From the NCBI RefSeq assembly GCF_014203855.1, contig NZ_JACHJV010000001.1, positions 1,550,001-1,614,000 on the forward strand: 64,000 nucleotides of DNA, written 5' to 3'. This document shows, one piece after another, positions 8,093 to 17,676 of this stretch. Under the pieces are notes generated by a model. That model did not search any database, was not told where the DNA came from, and was given only the letters and a program-made list of their open reading frames with translations. Numbering within the stretch: position 1 is the first letter of the stretch; each line of letters opens with the position of its first letter. Source of the DNA: Kitasatospora kifunensis (lineage in GTDB: Bacteria; Actinomycetota; Actinomycetes; Streptomycetales; Streptomycetaceae). The position numbers and the translations under genes were made by a program.

Positions 8093-9139
8093 ATGACTCT
8101 GCGCCGCACCGCTGCCGCGTTCTGCTCGGCCGCCGCCACGATCACCCTGCTCGGCGGCATCGTGCCCCAGTCCGCCACGGCGGCCCCGGCCGCCGCGCCG
8201 GCCGGCAGCACGCTCTCCGTCTTCGCCTGGAACGTCGACCTCGGCACCGCCGTGGTCGACTGGAGCCAGAACGAGAAGGCCAGCACCCGCACCCCGGTGA
8301 TCGAGTCGATCGTCCGCCAGCACAGCGCCGACGTGGTGATCCTGGACGAGCTGTTCAACAACTCCTCGATCAGCGACATCAACAGCAAGCTCGCCGACCT
8401 CTACCCCTACCGCACCCCGGTGGTCGGCGGCACCTGCTCCGGCGGCGGCTGGACCGGGACCAGCGGCAACTGCTCCAGCTCCCCGTTCGTGATCAACGGC
8501 GGGACGATGATCCTCTCGAAGTACCCGATCACCGCCCAGTACCAGCACGTCTTCTCGAACTCCACCTCCGGCACCTGGGACTACCACGCCGACAAGGGCG
8601 CGGCGCTGGTGCAGGTCGACAAGGGCGGCGTGAAGAGCTGGGTGGCCGGCACCCACCTGCAGGCCGACGAGTCGGACACCTCCACCGACACCACGCAGGC
8701 CACCCGGCTCGCCCAGCTCGGCGAGATCAACTCCTGGGTGAACGGGATCGTCGGTTCGAGCGCCCCGGTGCTCTTCGGCGGCGACCTGAACGTGGAGTAC
8801 TACCACGGCCAGTCGCGCGGCGACTACGCCAACGCCCAGGCCGCGGTGGGCGGCGTGCTGGGCTCCCCGGCGCTGGACCCGAGCCAGAGCCTGACCACCA
8901 TGGACTGCACCGTCTCGGCCTGGTGCCAGTACATGTCCGGCATCGAGAGCTTCCCGGTCGACTACCGCGACGACCTGGACTACCTCGGCTACCTGAACGC
9001 CCCGGGCCGCCCCACCCCGCTGGCCCTGCCCACGGTCAGGACCGACTTCGACCCGCAGGCCGGCTGGACCGCCGGGCAGTTGGACACCAACTCCCCCAGC
9101 GACCACTACCCGGTCGAGGCCACCTTCCAGCTCGGCTGA
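8093..9139 (+). CDS. Secreted sphingomyelinase-like phosphodiesterase
   Basis: A 348-residue exported enzyme of the endonuclease/exonuclease/phosphatase (DNase I-like) superfamily, closest to bacterial neutral sphingomyelinases (SMase C). A signal peptide covers residues 1-31 (arginines, hydrophobic core, cleavage near ATAAPA). Metal-dependent catalytic motifs are FAWNVDL, VVILDELFNN (metal Glu), GTHLQADES, FGGDLNVEYYHG (GDLN) and the final SPSDHYPV (catalytic D-H). It likely cleaves phosphodiester headgroups outside the cell. A strong terminator follows at once. Confidence 0.9.
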   Translation: MTLRRTAAAFCSAAATITLLGGIVPQSATAAPAAAPAGSTLSVFAWNVDLGTAVVDWSQNEKASTRTPVIESIVRQHSADVVILDELFNNSSISDINSKLADLYPYRTPVVGGTCSGGGWTGTSGNCSSSPFVINGGTMILSKYPITAQYQHVFSNSTSGTWDYHADKGAALVQVDKGGVKSWVAGTHLQADESDTSTDTTQATRLAQLGEINSWVNGIVGSSAPVLFGGDLNVEYYHGQSRGDYANAQAAVGGVLGSPALDPSQSLTTMDCTVSAWCQYMSGIESFPVDYRDDLDYLGYLNAPGRPTPLALPTVRTDFDPQAGWTAGQLDTNSPSDHYPVEATFQLG

Positions 9140-9156
9140 GCAGGAGCCGAACCGTC

Positions 9157-9193
9157 CGTCGGTGGGGGCCGGAAGAACCGGCCCCCACCGACG
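9157..9193. terminator. Bidirectional terminator, 16-bp perfect stem
   Basis: CGTCGGTGGGGGCCGG at 9157-9172 pairs perfectly with 9178-9193 around the loop AAGAA. It sits between the convergent phosphodiesterase and helicase genes and can serve both. Confidence 0.85.
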
Positions 9194-9203
9194 TGCCGTC
9201 AGG

Positions 9204-12044
9204 TCAGCCCACCGACGAGTACGCGATGATCCCGCGCCGCAGCGCGTCCACCGCCTTGCGCGCGGTGGTGCGCAGCTGGGCGTCCTCGCCGGCCGCGTCC
9301 TGGATCTGGCCGAGCACGTCGATCAACTGCTTGGTCCAGCGCACGAAGTCGCCGGCCGGCATGTCGGCGTCGCGCAGCACCGCGTCCAGGTTGTGACCCA
9401 GCGCCCAGCGGTAGGCGGCCCAGGCGAAGCCCAGGTCGGGCTCGCGCTGGCCGACGCCCTCACTGGTGTTGATCCGGTGCTGCTCCTCCAGGGCGTCCAG
9501 GTGGCCCCAGATCCGCACCATCCGGCCCAGCGCGTCCTTGGCGTTGCCCTCCGGCAGCCGGGGCGTGGCCGCGTCGTCGGCCTGTCGGGACTCGTAGACC
9601 AACGCCGAGGCGCAGGCGGCGAGTTCGGCGGCGGCCAGGTCCTTCCAGACCCCCTCGCGGATGCACTCCGAGGCGAGCAGGTCCAGCTCGCCGTAGAGCC
9701 GGCCCAGCCGCTTGCCCTCAGGCGTCACGGTGTCGCCGACCAGGTAGCCGAGGTCGGTGAGCAGCGCGCAGACCCGGTCGAAGGTGCGGGCGATGGTGTG
9801 GGTGCGCGAGCGCATCTTGCGTTCCAGCACCTCGGTGTCGCGGTGCAGGCGGTGGTAGCGCTCGGCCCAGCGGGCGTGGTTCTCCCGGTCGTCGCAGCCG
9901 TGGCAGGGGTGCTGGCGCAGCTCGGTACGCAGCTGGGCCAGCTCGCTGTCGTCGGCGGCGGCCGCGCGGCCCTTGCGGTAGCGCTCGGGCTCCAGGTGGC
10001 CGGCCTTGGTGCGCAGCGTGGAGGCCAGGTCGCGGCGCGACTGCGGACTGCGCGGGTTGAACGACTTGGGGATCTTCACCCGGTCGATGGCGACCACCGG
10101 GTACGGGAAGTCGATCATCGCGAGCCGCTTGACCTGCCGCTCGGCGGTCAGCACCACCGGCCGCGGGCCGTCCTGATAATCGGGGTGGCGAGTGGTGCGC
10201 GGCGAGCGGCTGACCGGCGGCAGGCCCGGGTCGATGACCAGGGCGAGCCCGGCGAACTTGCCGGTCGGCACGTGGATCACATCGCCCGGCTTGAGCGCCT
10301 CGACCGCCTCGATGGCAGCCGCCCGGCGCTGGCTGCTGCCCTCGCGGGCCAGCTCGTTCTCCCGGTCCTTCAGCTGCCGGCGCAGGCTCATGTACTGCTC
10401 GAAGTCCCCGAGGTGACAGGTCATCGCCTCGCGGTAGCCCGTAAGGCCCTCCTCGTTGCGCTGCACCTGCTTCGAGATGCCGACCACCGAGCGGTCCGCC
10501 TGGAACTGGGCGAAGGAGGTCTCCAGCAGTTCGCGCGAGCGGTGCCGCCCGAACTGGCCGACCAGGTTGACGGCCATGTTGTAGGAGGGCTTGAAGGAGG
10601 AGCGCAGCGGGTAGGTGCGGGTACCGGCCAGGCCGGCCAGCGCCTCCGGGTCCAGGCCGCGCTGCCAGAGCACCACCGCGTGGCCCTCGATGTCGATGCC
10701 GCGCCGCCCGGCCCGCCCGGTGAGCTGGGTGTACTCGCCGGGGGTGATGTCGGCATGCATCTCGCCGTTCCACTTGACCAGCTTCTCCATCACCACCGAG
10801 CGGGCCGGCATGTTGATGCCCAGCGCCAGCGTCTCGGTCGCGAAGACGGCCTTGACCAGGCCCTTCAGGAAGAGCTCCTCGACCACCTCCTTGAACCGGG
10901 GCAGCATGCCGGCGTGGTGGGCGGCCACGCCGCGCTCCAGTGCGTCCAGCCACTCGAAGTAGCCGAGCACGTGCAGGTCCTCGTCGGGGATCGCGGCGCA
11001 GCGGTCCTCCACGATGGCGCGCACCTGCTGGCGCTCCTGGTCGCTGTTGAGCCGCAGCCCGGAGGTGAGCACCTGCTGGACCGCGGCCTCGCAGCCGGCC
11101 CGGCTGAAGATGAAGGTGATCGCGGGCAGCAGGCCCTCGGCGTCCAGCCGGTCGATCACGTCCACCCGGCCAGGGGTCCAGACCCGCCCCGGACGGCCGT
11201 TCGACATCGAGCGGCCGCGCCCGCGCCCGGCGAAGCGGGGGTTGCGGTCGGCCTCCGAGCGGGCCAGGCGCACCAGCTCGGGGTTGACGGCCTTGGCGGG
11301 GTTCTTCTGGCTGAACTTGGGGCGGCCGTCCACGTCCGGGTCGGAGAACAGGTCGTACATCCGGTTGCCGGCCATCACGTGCTGCCACAGCGGCACCGGG
11401 CGGTGCTCGGAGACGATCACCTTGACGCCGCCGCGCACGGTGTCCAGCCAGTCGCCGAACTCCTCGGCGTTGGAGACGGTGGCGGAGAGGGAGACCAGGG
11501 TGACGGACTCGGGCAGGTGGATGATCACCTCTTCCCAGACCGCGCCGCGGAAGCGGTCGGCGAGGTAGTGCACCTCGTCCATCACCACGTAGCCGAGACC
11601 GTCCAGGGCGCGCGAGTTCGCGTAGAGCATGTTGCGCAGCACCTCGGTGGTCATCACCACCACGGGCGCGTCGCCGTTGACCGAGTTGTCGCCGGTGAGC
11701 AGGCCGACCTTGGCGGCGCCGTAGCGCTTGACCAGGTCCGCGTACTTCTGGTTGGACAGGGCCTTGATCGGCGTGGTGTAGAAGCACTTGCGGCCCGCCT
11801 GCAGGGCCAGGTGGACGGCGAACTCGCCGACGATGGTCTTGCCGGAGCCGGTGGGCGCGGCGACCAGGACGCCGTCACCGGCCTCCAGCCGCTGGCAGGC
11901 CTCCAGCTGGAAGACGTCGAGCGGGAAGTCGTACAGCTCCTGGAAGCCGTGCAGGGCGGTGTCCTGCTCCTTGCTGCGGCGGCGGGCGGCCGCGTACGCC
12001 TCGGCGGGGCTCAGCGCATCGTCGTCGGACAGGGCGCTGCTCAT
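9204..12044 (-). CDS. helY: HelY-type DEAD/DEAH-box RNA helicase (Ski2/Mtr4-like)
   Basis: A 946-residue superfamily 2 helicase. Motif I is AAPTGSGKT, motif Ia TTPIKALSNQKY, motif II VVMDEVHYLAD, motif III SLSATVSNAEEF and motif VI QLTGRAGRRGID. The conserved VAAHHAGMLPRFKEVVEELF and ATETLALGINMPA lie in the second RecA domain. The C-terminal third is the DSHCT domain with an arch-like insertion. It resembles actinobacterial HelY, thought to act in RNA turnover. Start ATG 12044 has AAGAAGG about 9 bases upstream; an in-frame ATG at 12170 would add 42 low-complexity residues and lacks a clear ribosome site. Confidence 0.93.
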   Translation of the reverse strand: MSSALSDDDALSPAEAYAAARRRSKEQDTALHGFQELYDFPLDVFQLEACQRLEAGDGVLVAAPTGSGKTIVGEFAVHLALQAGRKCFYTTPIKALSNQKYADLVKRYGAAKVGLLTGDNSVNGDAPVVVMTTEVLRNMLYANSRALDGLGYVVMDEVHYLADRFRGAVWEEVIIHLPESVTLVSLSATVSNAEEFGDWLDTVRGGVKVIVSEHRPVPLWQHVMAGNRMYDLFSDPDVDGRPKFSQKNPAKAVNPELVRLARSEADRNPRFAGRGRGRSMSNGRPGRVWTPGRVDVIDRLDAEGLLPAITFIFSRAGCEAAVQQVLTSGLRLNSDQERQQVRAIVEDRCAAIPDEDLHVLGYFEWLDALERGVAAHHAGMLPRFKEVVEELFLKGLVKAVFATETLALGINMPARSVVMEKLVKWNGEMHADITPGEYTQLTGRAGRRGIDIEGHAVVLWQRGLDPEALAGLAGTRTYPLRSSFKPSYNMAVNLVGQFGRHRSRELLETSFAQFQADRSVVGISKQVQRNEEGLTGYREAMTCHLGDFEQYMSLRRQLKDRENELAREGSSQRRAAAIEAVEALKPGDVIHVPTGKFAGLALVIDPGLPPVSRSPRTTRHPDYQDGPRPVVLTAERQVKRLAMIDFPYPVVAIDRVKIPKSFNPRSPQSRRDLASTLRTKAGHLEPERYRKGRAAAADDSELAQLRTELRQHPCHGCDDRENHARWAERYHRLHRDTEVLERKMRSRTHTIARTFDRVCALLTDLGYLVGDTVTPEGKRLGRLYGELDLLASECIREGVWKDLAAAELAACASALVYESRQADDAATPRLPEGNAKDALGRMVRIWGHLDALEEQHRINTSEGVGQREPDLGFAWAAYRWALGHNLDAVLRDADMPAGDFVRWTKQLIDVLGQIQDAAGEDAQLRTTARKAVDALRRGIIAYSSVG

Positions 12045-12370
12045 CGGCGTCACCTTCTTCTTCCCGTGGTGGTGGGTCGCAGACGGTGACGCCTGCGGCT
12101 GCGGGGCCGGCTCCTCGGACTGAACCGAAAGGGGCGCGCAGCTGGTGTGGTCGGTGTGGTGTTCCAGCATCTCAGCCTGAGATTACCCGGCAGGGCTGAC
12201 ATTGATCGCACCGTTTTCCCGACCGATGCTGATCACTCGCAGTCTCCATCGATCCAAGCCGACCTCCTTCGATCAACTGCGATCAAGGTGTGATCATTCG
12301 TCAACCCAGCGTTGCCACTCTCCCTAGAGTCGGCGCCACAGACCGGACGAGAGACGAGAGGCGAAGAGAC
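12045..12370. promoter_or_regulatory. Divergent intergenic region with clustered TGATCA-like motifs
   Basis: No gene is called here beyond a possible N-terminal extension of the helicase. Between about 12200 and 12305 lie several GATC-centred elements (TGATCACTC, CGATCAACTG, CGATCAAGGTG, TGATCATTC), three of them within 30 bases upstream of the roadblock-like gene. They could be regulator half-sites; the promoter boxes are not clear. Confidence 0.35.
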
Positions 12371-12745
12371 ATGGCGAACCTGGACACCTCGCTCAAGGAA
12401 GCGATCGGGATCGAAGGAGCGATCGGCGTCGCGCTGGTCGACTACGGCAGCGGGATGGCGCTCGGCGCCCTGGGCGACAGCCCGGAGCTGGACCTCAACG
12501 TGGCGGCGGCGGGCAACACCGACGTGGTGCGGGCCAAGATGCGCACGATGGAGATGCTCAACCTGCACGACAACGAGATCGAGGACATCCTGATCACCCT
12601 GAGCAACCAGTACCACCTGATCCGGCCACTGACCACGCCGAGCGGCCGCGGGCTCTTCCTCTACCTGGCGCTCAACCGCAGCCGCTCCAACCTGGCGATG
12701 GCCCGCCACCAGCTCAAGCTGATCGAGGCGGCGCTGGAGGTCTGA
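12371..12745 (+). CDS. Roadblock/LC7-like protein
   Basis: A 124-residue cytoplasmic protein. The pattern MANLDTSLKEAIGIEGAIGV then ALVDYGSGMALG, two short helices, and GLFLYLALNRSRSNLAMARH matches the alpha-beta-alpha roadblock/LC7 fold. In streptomycetes such proteins often regulate small MglA-like GTPases in conservons, but no partner GTPase or sensor is nearby, so it appears to be a stand-alone member. ATG 12371 follows GAAGAGAC. Its last 32 bases overlap the tail of the converging aminotransferase gene. Confidence 0.72.
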   Translation: MANLDTSLKEAIGIEGAIGVALVDYGSGMALGALGDSPELDLNVAAAGNTDVVRAKMRTMEMLNLHDNEIEDILITLSNQYHLIRPLTTPSGRGLFLYLALNRSRSNLAMARHQLKLIEAALEV

Positions 12746-13895
12746 GCAACTCGGCCAGGCCGACGGCCAGCGCCTGGTACTCCTCGGCGCGGTTGTAGAC
12801 CTGCGCGCTGATCCGCAGCACTCCGCCGCCCGCCCACGGCCGCACCGCGACCCGCGCGCCGAGCCGTTCGTGGATGGCCTCCATCAGCACCGGCACCTGT
12901 TCCTCGGTCTCGGCGACTCCGGGCGGCAGCCGCAGCGCGCGCATCGCCACCCCGGGCGAGGCCGGCAGCGCCGACAGCCCGGCCACCTCGCCCAGCACCC
13001 GCTGCCCGTAGGCCGCCAGCCGCGCGTTGTGCTCGCGCACGCGTGCCAGGCCCAGCCGGTCCAGCAGCGCGAGCCCGCTCGGCGCGGCCAGCCACCCGGT
13101 GTAGTCGGCGGTGCCGCGCCACTCGACGTTGGCCGGGTAGCCGCGCCCGTGCTCCCAGGAGTAGGTGAGCGGGCGGATCCGCTCGCGCCACTCGGGGCGC
13201 ACCACCAGCACGGCGGTGGGGCGCGGGGCGAAGGCCCACTTGTGCAGGTTTCCGAACCAGAAGTCGGGTCGGCCGACGTCCAGCTCGGCCTCCAGCATGC
13301 CGGGGCCGTGCGCGGCGTCCACCGCGGTCAGCACGCCGCGTTCGGCCAGCGCCCGCAGCAGCGCCGGGGTGGCGATCTCACGGGCGGTGGGCGAGGTGAC
13401 CCGGTCGAGCACGGCCAGCCGGGTGCGCGGGCCGACCGCGGCCAGCACCGCCTCGGCCGGCTCGACCCCGGACAACGGCAGCGCGACGGTGCGCAACCGG
13501 GCGCCGCACTCGGCGGCCCGGCGCTCGGCGGCCAGGTTGACCACGCCGTAGCCGTGGTCGAGCACCAGGATCTCCTCGCCCGCCTGGAACGGGATGCTGT
13601 CCAGCACCACGGCGACGGCCTCCGTGACGTTGCCGAGCAGCGCCAGGCCCTGCTCGTCGGCGCCGAGCCAGCGGGCGACGGTGGTGCGGGCCTGGGCCAG
13701 CCACTCGGGCGCCGCCCGCAGGAATCCGTCCGGGTCGGCCTCCTGCACGGCCCGCAGCCGGGCCTGCTCGTGCTGGACCTCGATCGGGACGGCACCGTAG
13801 GAGCCGTGGTTGAGGTGGGCGAGGTCGGGATCGAGCGCGAAGAGCTCGACGGCCCCGCGGATCGGCTCGGGTGCGGCCGCCGGGTGGGATCTCAC
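12714..13895 (-). CDS. Class V PLP-dependent aminotransferase (isopenicillin-N-epimerase-like)
   Basis: A 393-residue fold-type I enzyme. The PLP lysine is in WFGNLHKWAFAPRPTA, the cofactor aspartate in TAVDAAHGPGM, and the N-terminal DLAHLNHGSYGAVP is the family signature. Members include CefD-type epimerases, cysteine desulfurase-like and hercynylcysteine-sulfoxide lyase-like proteins. Nothing in the context fixes the substrate. No other beta-lactam genes are present, so the epimerase label is only fold-level. The 3' end overlaps the converging gene by 32 bases. Confidence 0.87.
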   Translation of the reverse strand: MRSHPAAAPEPIRGAVELFALDPDLAHLNHGSYGAVPIEVQHEQARLRAVQEADPDGFLRAAPEWLAQARTTVARWLGADEQGLALLGNVTEAVAVVLDSIPFQAGEEILVLDHGYGVVNLAAERRAAECGARLRTVALPLSGVEPAEAVLAAVGPRTRLAVLDRVTSPTAREIATPALLRALAERGVLTAVDAAHGPGMLEAELDVGRPDFWFGNLHKWAFAPRPTAVLVVRPEWRERIRPLTYSWEHGRGYPANVEWRGTADYTGWLAAPSGLALLDRLGLARVREHNARLAAYGQRVLGEVAGLSALPASPGVAMRALRLPPGVAETEEQVPVLMEAIHERLGARVAVRPWAGGGVLRISAQVYNRAEEYQALAVGLAELLRPPAPPRSA

Positions 13896-13906
13896 GGCGC
13901 CCGAGC

Positions 13907-15682
13907 CTACTGCGCCCGGCGCAGGGTCAACAGACCCCCGCGCGGCACCCGGACAGCAAACTGACGGTCAGTCAGTTCCGCTGCGGTCTCGGCCCAGGTC
14001 GCGCCCTGGCAGTCCTGGACCAGCACGGCCAGGCGTCCGGGCTCGGCGGCGAACTCGATCCTGACCAGGGTGTCCGGGTCGGCGTTGGCCACCAACAGCA
14101 GCTCCCACGGCTCCTCGACCCGCAACGGCAGCGGTGCGTAGCGCCCGAACGCGCGGGCCGTGCCGCACCACGCCTCCAGCAGGGGGTAGCCGAGCTCGGG
14201 GCGGTGCGGGCGGAACGCACCGCGCTGCAGCAGCTCGACGTGCTCGCGCATGACGGCCAACCAGAAGCGCAGTGCGCCCAGTTGCTCCGGTCGCTGGCCG
14301 GTGAGGTCCACCGAGACCTGCGCGGTGGCGAAGAGCACCGACTGGAGCAGCACCGCGATCTCGATCGGCGACTCCTGCGGGTGCCAGGTCAGCGGATCGG
14401 CGTGGACGGCGAGCGGGCCCGCCGTCAGCCGCAGGTCGGTGGTGCGCTGGCGGTTCTCGGCGGCGCTGTGCGGACAGTCGGTGGCGCGCAGCATGGTCGC
14501 GTACGGCCACAGTCCGGGCCCCAGGTACGGCTGGCGGTGCTCGACCAGCACCTCGGGCAGACTCGCGCGCAGCCTGGCGTCCAGTTCGACGAGCAGCGCC
14601 CGGACGCCCTCGGCCACGGCCCTCTGGTCGGTGGCGTGCCGGGCGAAGGTGTCGATGAAGTCGATCTTCAGGCCGTCCACCCCGTACCGCTCGACGAGCG
14701 AGCTCAGCCGCTCCACCAGGTGGGCCCGCACCGCCGGGTCGGCCGGGTCGAGCACCGCCGTCTCCAACTCCGGCAGCCGGGCGAGCAGTTGCCCGGCGAA
14801 GCGGCGGCCGGCCGCGCTGCGGTCCCCGGCGAACGGCAGCGCGCACCACAGCAGGTAGCGCAGGCCCAGCGTCCGCACTCGCTCGACGTGGTCGGCGAAG
14901 TCCGCGAACGGGCCCGCGGCCGGCTGCCAGTCACCCGTGGTGGCGTACGACCGGGAGGTCTCCTCGGTCTGCCATCCGTCGTCCACCAGCATGGCGGTGA
15001 AGCCCAGTTGGGCCGCCAGTTCGCCAAGCCGCTCGACCCGCTCGGCGGTGATCTCCAGGTGACTGGCGTACCAGGTGCAGAAGACCGGCTCGAAGGCCGC
15101 CGCCGGCACCCGCGCCGGCTCCACCAGAGAGGCCCACCAGTGCGCCATCTCCTGGATCGTCTCAGCGAAGTGACGATTCGTCAGATCCAGTCGCAGGCGC
15201 AGTGGCTCACCTGCCTCGTGCTCGACCCACCAGGCGAACTCGCCACTCTCCTCCACCACGCCCTCACCGATGCTCACCGGCCCGACCAACTCACCGGCCG
15301 CGAAGGTGCACAGCGCCGCGTCCCCGGCGCCCACCAGGCTGCCGACCGGAGCGCCCGCGGGCAGCGAAGCGGTGCGCGGGGCGCGCCAGGAGGGCGGCAG
15401 CCAGCGCGCGCCGGTGACCGGGGTCCACAGCGCGGTGGCCCCGGTGCACGGCAGCCGCCACTCCACCCGCACCCGCATCGGGGCGCCGTGCACGGCCTCC
15501 GGTTCCAGCGGAACCGCCTCGACGAGCAGCCGCCGGTCACCACCGGTGACCCGCACGTCCACGGCGTGCGCGCCGATCGCGGTGGCCCGCAGGCTCAGGC
15601 CCGGGATCCCGGTGGCGATCTGCCGGGTGCACTCGCTGCGGCCCGAGGGCGGCGCGCTGCCGTCCCAACTCAGAGGGGACAC
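13907..15682 (-). CDS. GH36 alpha-galactosidase
   Basis: A 591-residue glycoside hydrolase family 36 enzyme (GTG start, AGGAAAGG 8 bases upstream) without signal peptide, so intracellular. It has an N-terminal beta-sandwich, then the TIM barrel. FEPVFCTWYASHLEITAE and AMLVDDGWQ precede the nucleophile motif YGVDGLKIDFID (K-x-D); RATDCPHSAAENRQRTTDLR carries the acid/base-region Asp. It releases terminal alpha-galactose from melibiose/raffinose-type sugars. It is the last gene of a five-gene ABC importer operon, 30 bases after the second ATPase, which argues the importer brings in alpha-galactosides. Confidence 0.88.
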   Translation of the reverse strand: MSPLSWDGSAPPSGRSECTRQIATGIPGLSLRATAIGAHAVDVRVTGGDRRLLVEAVPLEPEAVHGAPMRVRVEWRLPCTGATALWTPVTGARWLPPSWRAPRTASLPAGAPVGSLVGAGDAALCTFAAGELVGPVSIGEGVVEESGEFAWWVEHEAGEPLRLRLDLTNRHFAETIQEMAHWWASLVEPARVPAAAFEPVFCTWYASHLEITAERVERLGELAAQLGFTAMLVDDGWQTEETSRSYATTGDWQPAAGPFADFADHVERVRTLGLRYLLWCALPFAGDRSAAGRRFAGQLLARLPELETAVLDPADPAVRAHLVERLSSLVERYGVDGLKIDFIDTFARHATDQRAVAEGVRALLVELDARLRASLPEVLVEHRQPYLGPGLWPYATMLRATDCPHSAAENRQRTTDLRLTAGPLAVHADPLTWHPQESPIEIAVLLQSVLFATAQVSVDLTGQRPEQLGALRFWLAVMREHVELLQRGAFRPHRPELGYPLLEAWCGTARAFGRYAPLPLRVEEPWELLLVANADPDTLVRIEFAAEPGRLAVLVQDCQGATWAETAAELTDRQFAVRVPRGGLLTLRRAQ

Positions 15683-15712
15683 GGTTGTTGCCTTTCCTGG
15701 GTGAGGGTCGCG

Positions 15713-16687
15713 TCAGGCTTCCGGGAAGTGGCAGGCGACCTGCCGCTGCCCGGGACCGTTGATCGTCAGCAGTGGCGCCTGGCTGCGACAGATCTGCTGC
15801 GCCTTGGCGCAGCGGGGGTGGAAGGTGCAGCCGGTGGGTGGGTCGGCCGGGCTCGGCGGGTCGCCGAGCAGCACGATCCGCTCCCTGGCCCGCTCGGCCG
15901 CCGGGTCGGGCAGCGGCACCGCGGAGAGCAACGCCTTGGTGTACGGGTGCGCGGGCGCGCCGTACACCTGCTCCTTGTCGCCGATCTCCACGATCCGGCC
16001 CAGGTACATCACCGCCACCCGGTGGCTGAGGTGCTTGACCACCGCCAGGTCGTGGGCGATGAAGAGGTAGGCGACGCCCAGTTCGCGCTGCAGCCGCTCC
16101 AGCAGGCCGACGATCTGGGCCTGGATCGAGACGTCCAGCGCCGAGACCGGCTCATCGGCGACCACCAGCGCCGGCCGGGTGGCCAGCGCCCGGGCGATCC
16201 CGATCCGCTGGGCCTGGCCACCGGAGAACTGGTACGGATAGCGCTCCAGGTGCTCGGGGGCCAGACCCACCAGTTGGACCAACTCCCGCACCTCACGCCG
16301 CAGCTGCTCCCCGGAAACCCCTTGCGCCCGCAGCGGCGCGGCGATGATCTGCCGCACGGTCCGCCGCGGGTTCAGCGAGGCGAACGGGTCCTGGAAGATG
16401 ATCTGCAACTCGCTGCGCAGCGGCCGAAGTTCACGCTGGCCCAGCCGGGTGATGTCCTGACCGCGGAAGTCGATGCGGCCGACCGTGGGATCCAGCAGCC
16501 GCACCAGCAGCCGCCCGGTGGTGGACTTGCCGCAGCCGGACTCGCCGACCAACCCGAGCGTCTCACCGGCCCGCACCTCGAAGCTGACCCCGTCCACGGC
16601 CTTGACCCCGGAGCGCCGGCGCAGCCCCTCACGGGCGCCGGGGAAGGTCATCCCCAGCTCGTGCACCTTCAGTACGGGACTCGTCAT
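15713..16687 (-). CDS. ABC importer ATPase 2 (DppF/OppF-like)
   Basis: A 324-residue nucleotide-binding subunit. Walker A is GESGCGKST, the signature [16 protein letters not shown], Walker [17 protein letters not shown], and the H-loop [10 protein letters not shown]. The C-terminal oligopeptide-transporter domain carries the Cys cluster [18 protein letters not shown] that in this family binds an Fe-S cluster. The ATG overlaps the preceding stop by 4 bases, so it is translationally coupled. It pairs with the first ATPase to power the two permeases. Confidence 0.93.
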   Translation of the reverse strand: MTSPVLKVHELGMTFPGAREGLRRRSGVKAVDGVSFEVRAGETLGLVGESGCGKSTTGRLLVRLLDPTVGRIDFRGQDITRLGQRELRPLRSELQIIFQDPFASLNPRRTVRQIIAAPLRAQGVSGEQLRREVRELVQLVGLAPEHLERYPYQFSGGQAQRIGIARALATRPALVVADEPVSALDVSIQAQIVGLLERLQRELGVAYLFIAHDLAVVKHLSHRVAVMYLGRIVEIGDKEQVYGAPAHPYTKALLSAVPLPDPAAERARERIVLLGDPPSPADPPTGCTFHPRCAKAQQICRSQAPLLTINGPGQRQVACHFPEA

Positions 16688-17676
16688 GCCGTCACCTCCG
16701 AGTGGATACAGGCGCTGCGGTGCCCGTCGGGCGCCACCTGTCGCAGCGGCGGGCGGGCGTTCACGCAGGCCGGCCGCGGGTCGGCCGCGTAGACGGAGCA
16801 GCGCGGATGGAACGCGCAGCCCGGTGGCGGCGCGAGCAGCGAGGGCGGGGTGCCGGGGATCGCCCGCAACTCCGTGTCCTCGGCGCCCGCGCCGCCGGAG
16901 TCCAGCCGCGGCAGCGAGTCCAGCAGGCCCCGGGTGTAGGGGTGCCGGGGCGCGGCGAACACGGCGTCGGCGCCCGCCTGTTCGACCACCGTGCCGCCGT
17001 ACATCACCAACACCTCGTCGGCCACCCGGGCGATCACCCCGAGGTCGTGGGTGATCATGATGATCCCCAGACCCCGCTCCTCCTTGAGCTTCATCAGCAG
17101 GTCGAGCACCTGGGCCTGCACGGTGACGTCCAGCGCGGTGGTCGGCTCGTCGGCGATGATCAGCTCGGGCTCGCAGGAGAGCGCGAGCGCGATCATCGCG
17201 CGCTGGCGCATGCCGCCGGAGAACTGGTGCGGGTACTCCCCCGCCCGGCGGGCCGGTTCGGGGATGCCGACGTCGCCGAGCACCTCCACCGCCCGCGCCC
17301 AGGCGGCCTTGCGGCTGGAGCCGTGGTGCTCGCGGTGCGCCTCGGCGATCTGGTCGCCGATGGTGAAGTACGGGTGCAGCGCAGTGAGCGCGTCCTGGAA
17401 GACCATCGCCATCCGCCGCCCGCGCAGCCGGCGGACCGTCTCGGCGGGCGCGCCGATCAGCTCGGTGCCGTCGAAGTCGACCGAGCCGGTGACTGCGGCG
17501 CCGCGGTGCAGACCCATCAGGGCCAGCGAGGTGACCGACTTGCCGGAGCCGGACTCGCCGACGATTCCGAGGGTTTGGCCGCGTTCGACGTCGAAGTCGA
17601 CGCCCTTGACGGCCTGAACCGGTCCCTCGGCGGTGGCGAACTCGACCGCGAGGTCGCGGACCTGAAGCAGCGTCAC
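16684..17676 (-). CDS. ABC importer ATPase 1 (DppD/OppD-like)
   Basis: A 330-residue ATPase subunit. Walker A is GESGSGKSV, the signature [17 protein letters not shown], Walker [17 protein letters not shown], and the H-loop [13 protein letters not shown]-terminal domain contains [20 protein letters not shown]. The GTG at 17676 overlaps the permease stop (GTGA); a longer reading of the same frame upstream lies inside the permease gene and is discarded. It forms a heterodimer with the downstream ATPase. Confidence 0.93.
   Translation of the reverse strand: MTLLQVRDLAVEFATAEGPVQAVKGVDFDVERGQTLGIVGESGSGKSVTSLALMGLHRGAAVTGSVDFDGTELIGAPAETVRRLRGRRMAMVFQDALTALHPYFTIGDQIAEAHREHHGSSRKAAWARAVEVLGDVGIPEPARRAGEYPHQFSGGMRQRAMIALALSCEPELIIADEPTTALDVTVQAQVLDLLMKLKEERGLGIIMITHDLGVIARVADEVLVMYGGTVVEQAGADAVFAAPRHPYTRGLLDSLPRLDSGGAGAEDTELRAIPGTPPSLLAPPPGCAFHPRCSVYAADPRPACVNARPPLRQVAPDGHRSACIHSEVTA

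Noticed and set aside
6047..9106. Very long minus-strand open frame (about 1,000 codons)
   Set aside because: It is antisense to PhzF, the exonuclease and the phosphodiesterase, all with clear motifs. Its Gly/Arg/Val-rich translation has no domain and results from high third-position GC.
13871..16792. Plus-strand open frame of more than 900 codons across the galactosidase and ATPase genes
   Set aside because: Antisense shadow; both minus-strand genes carry catalytic and Walker motifs and coupled starts.
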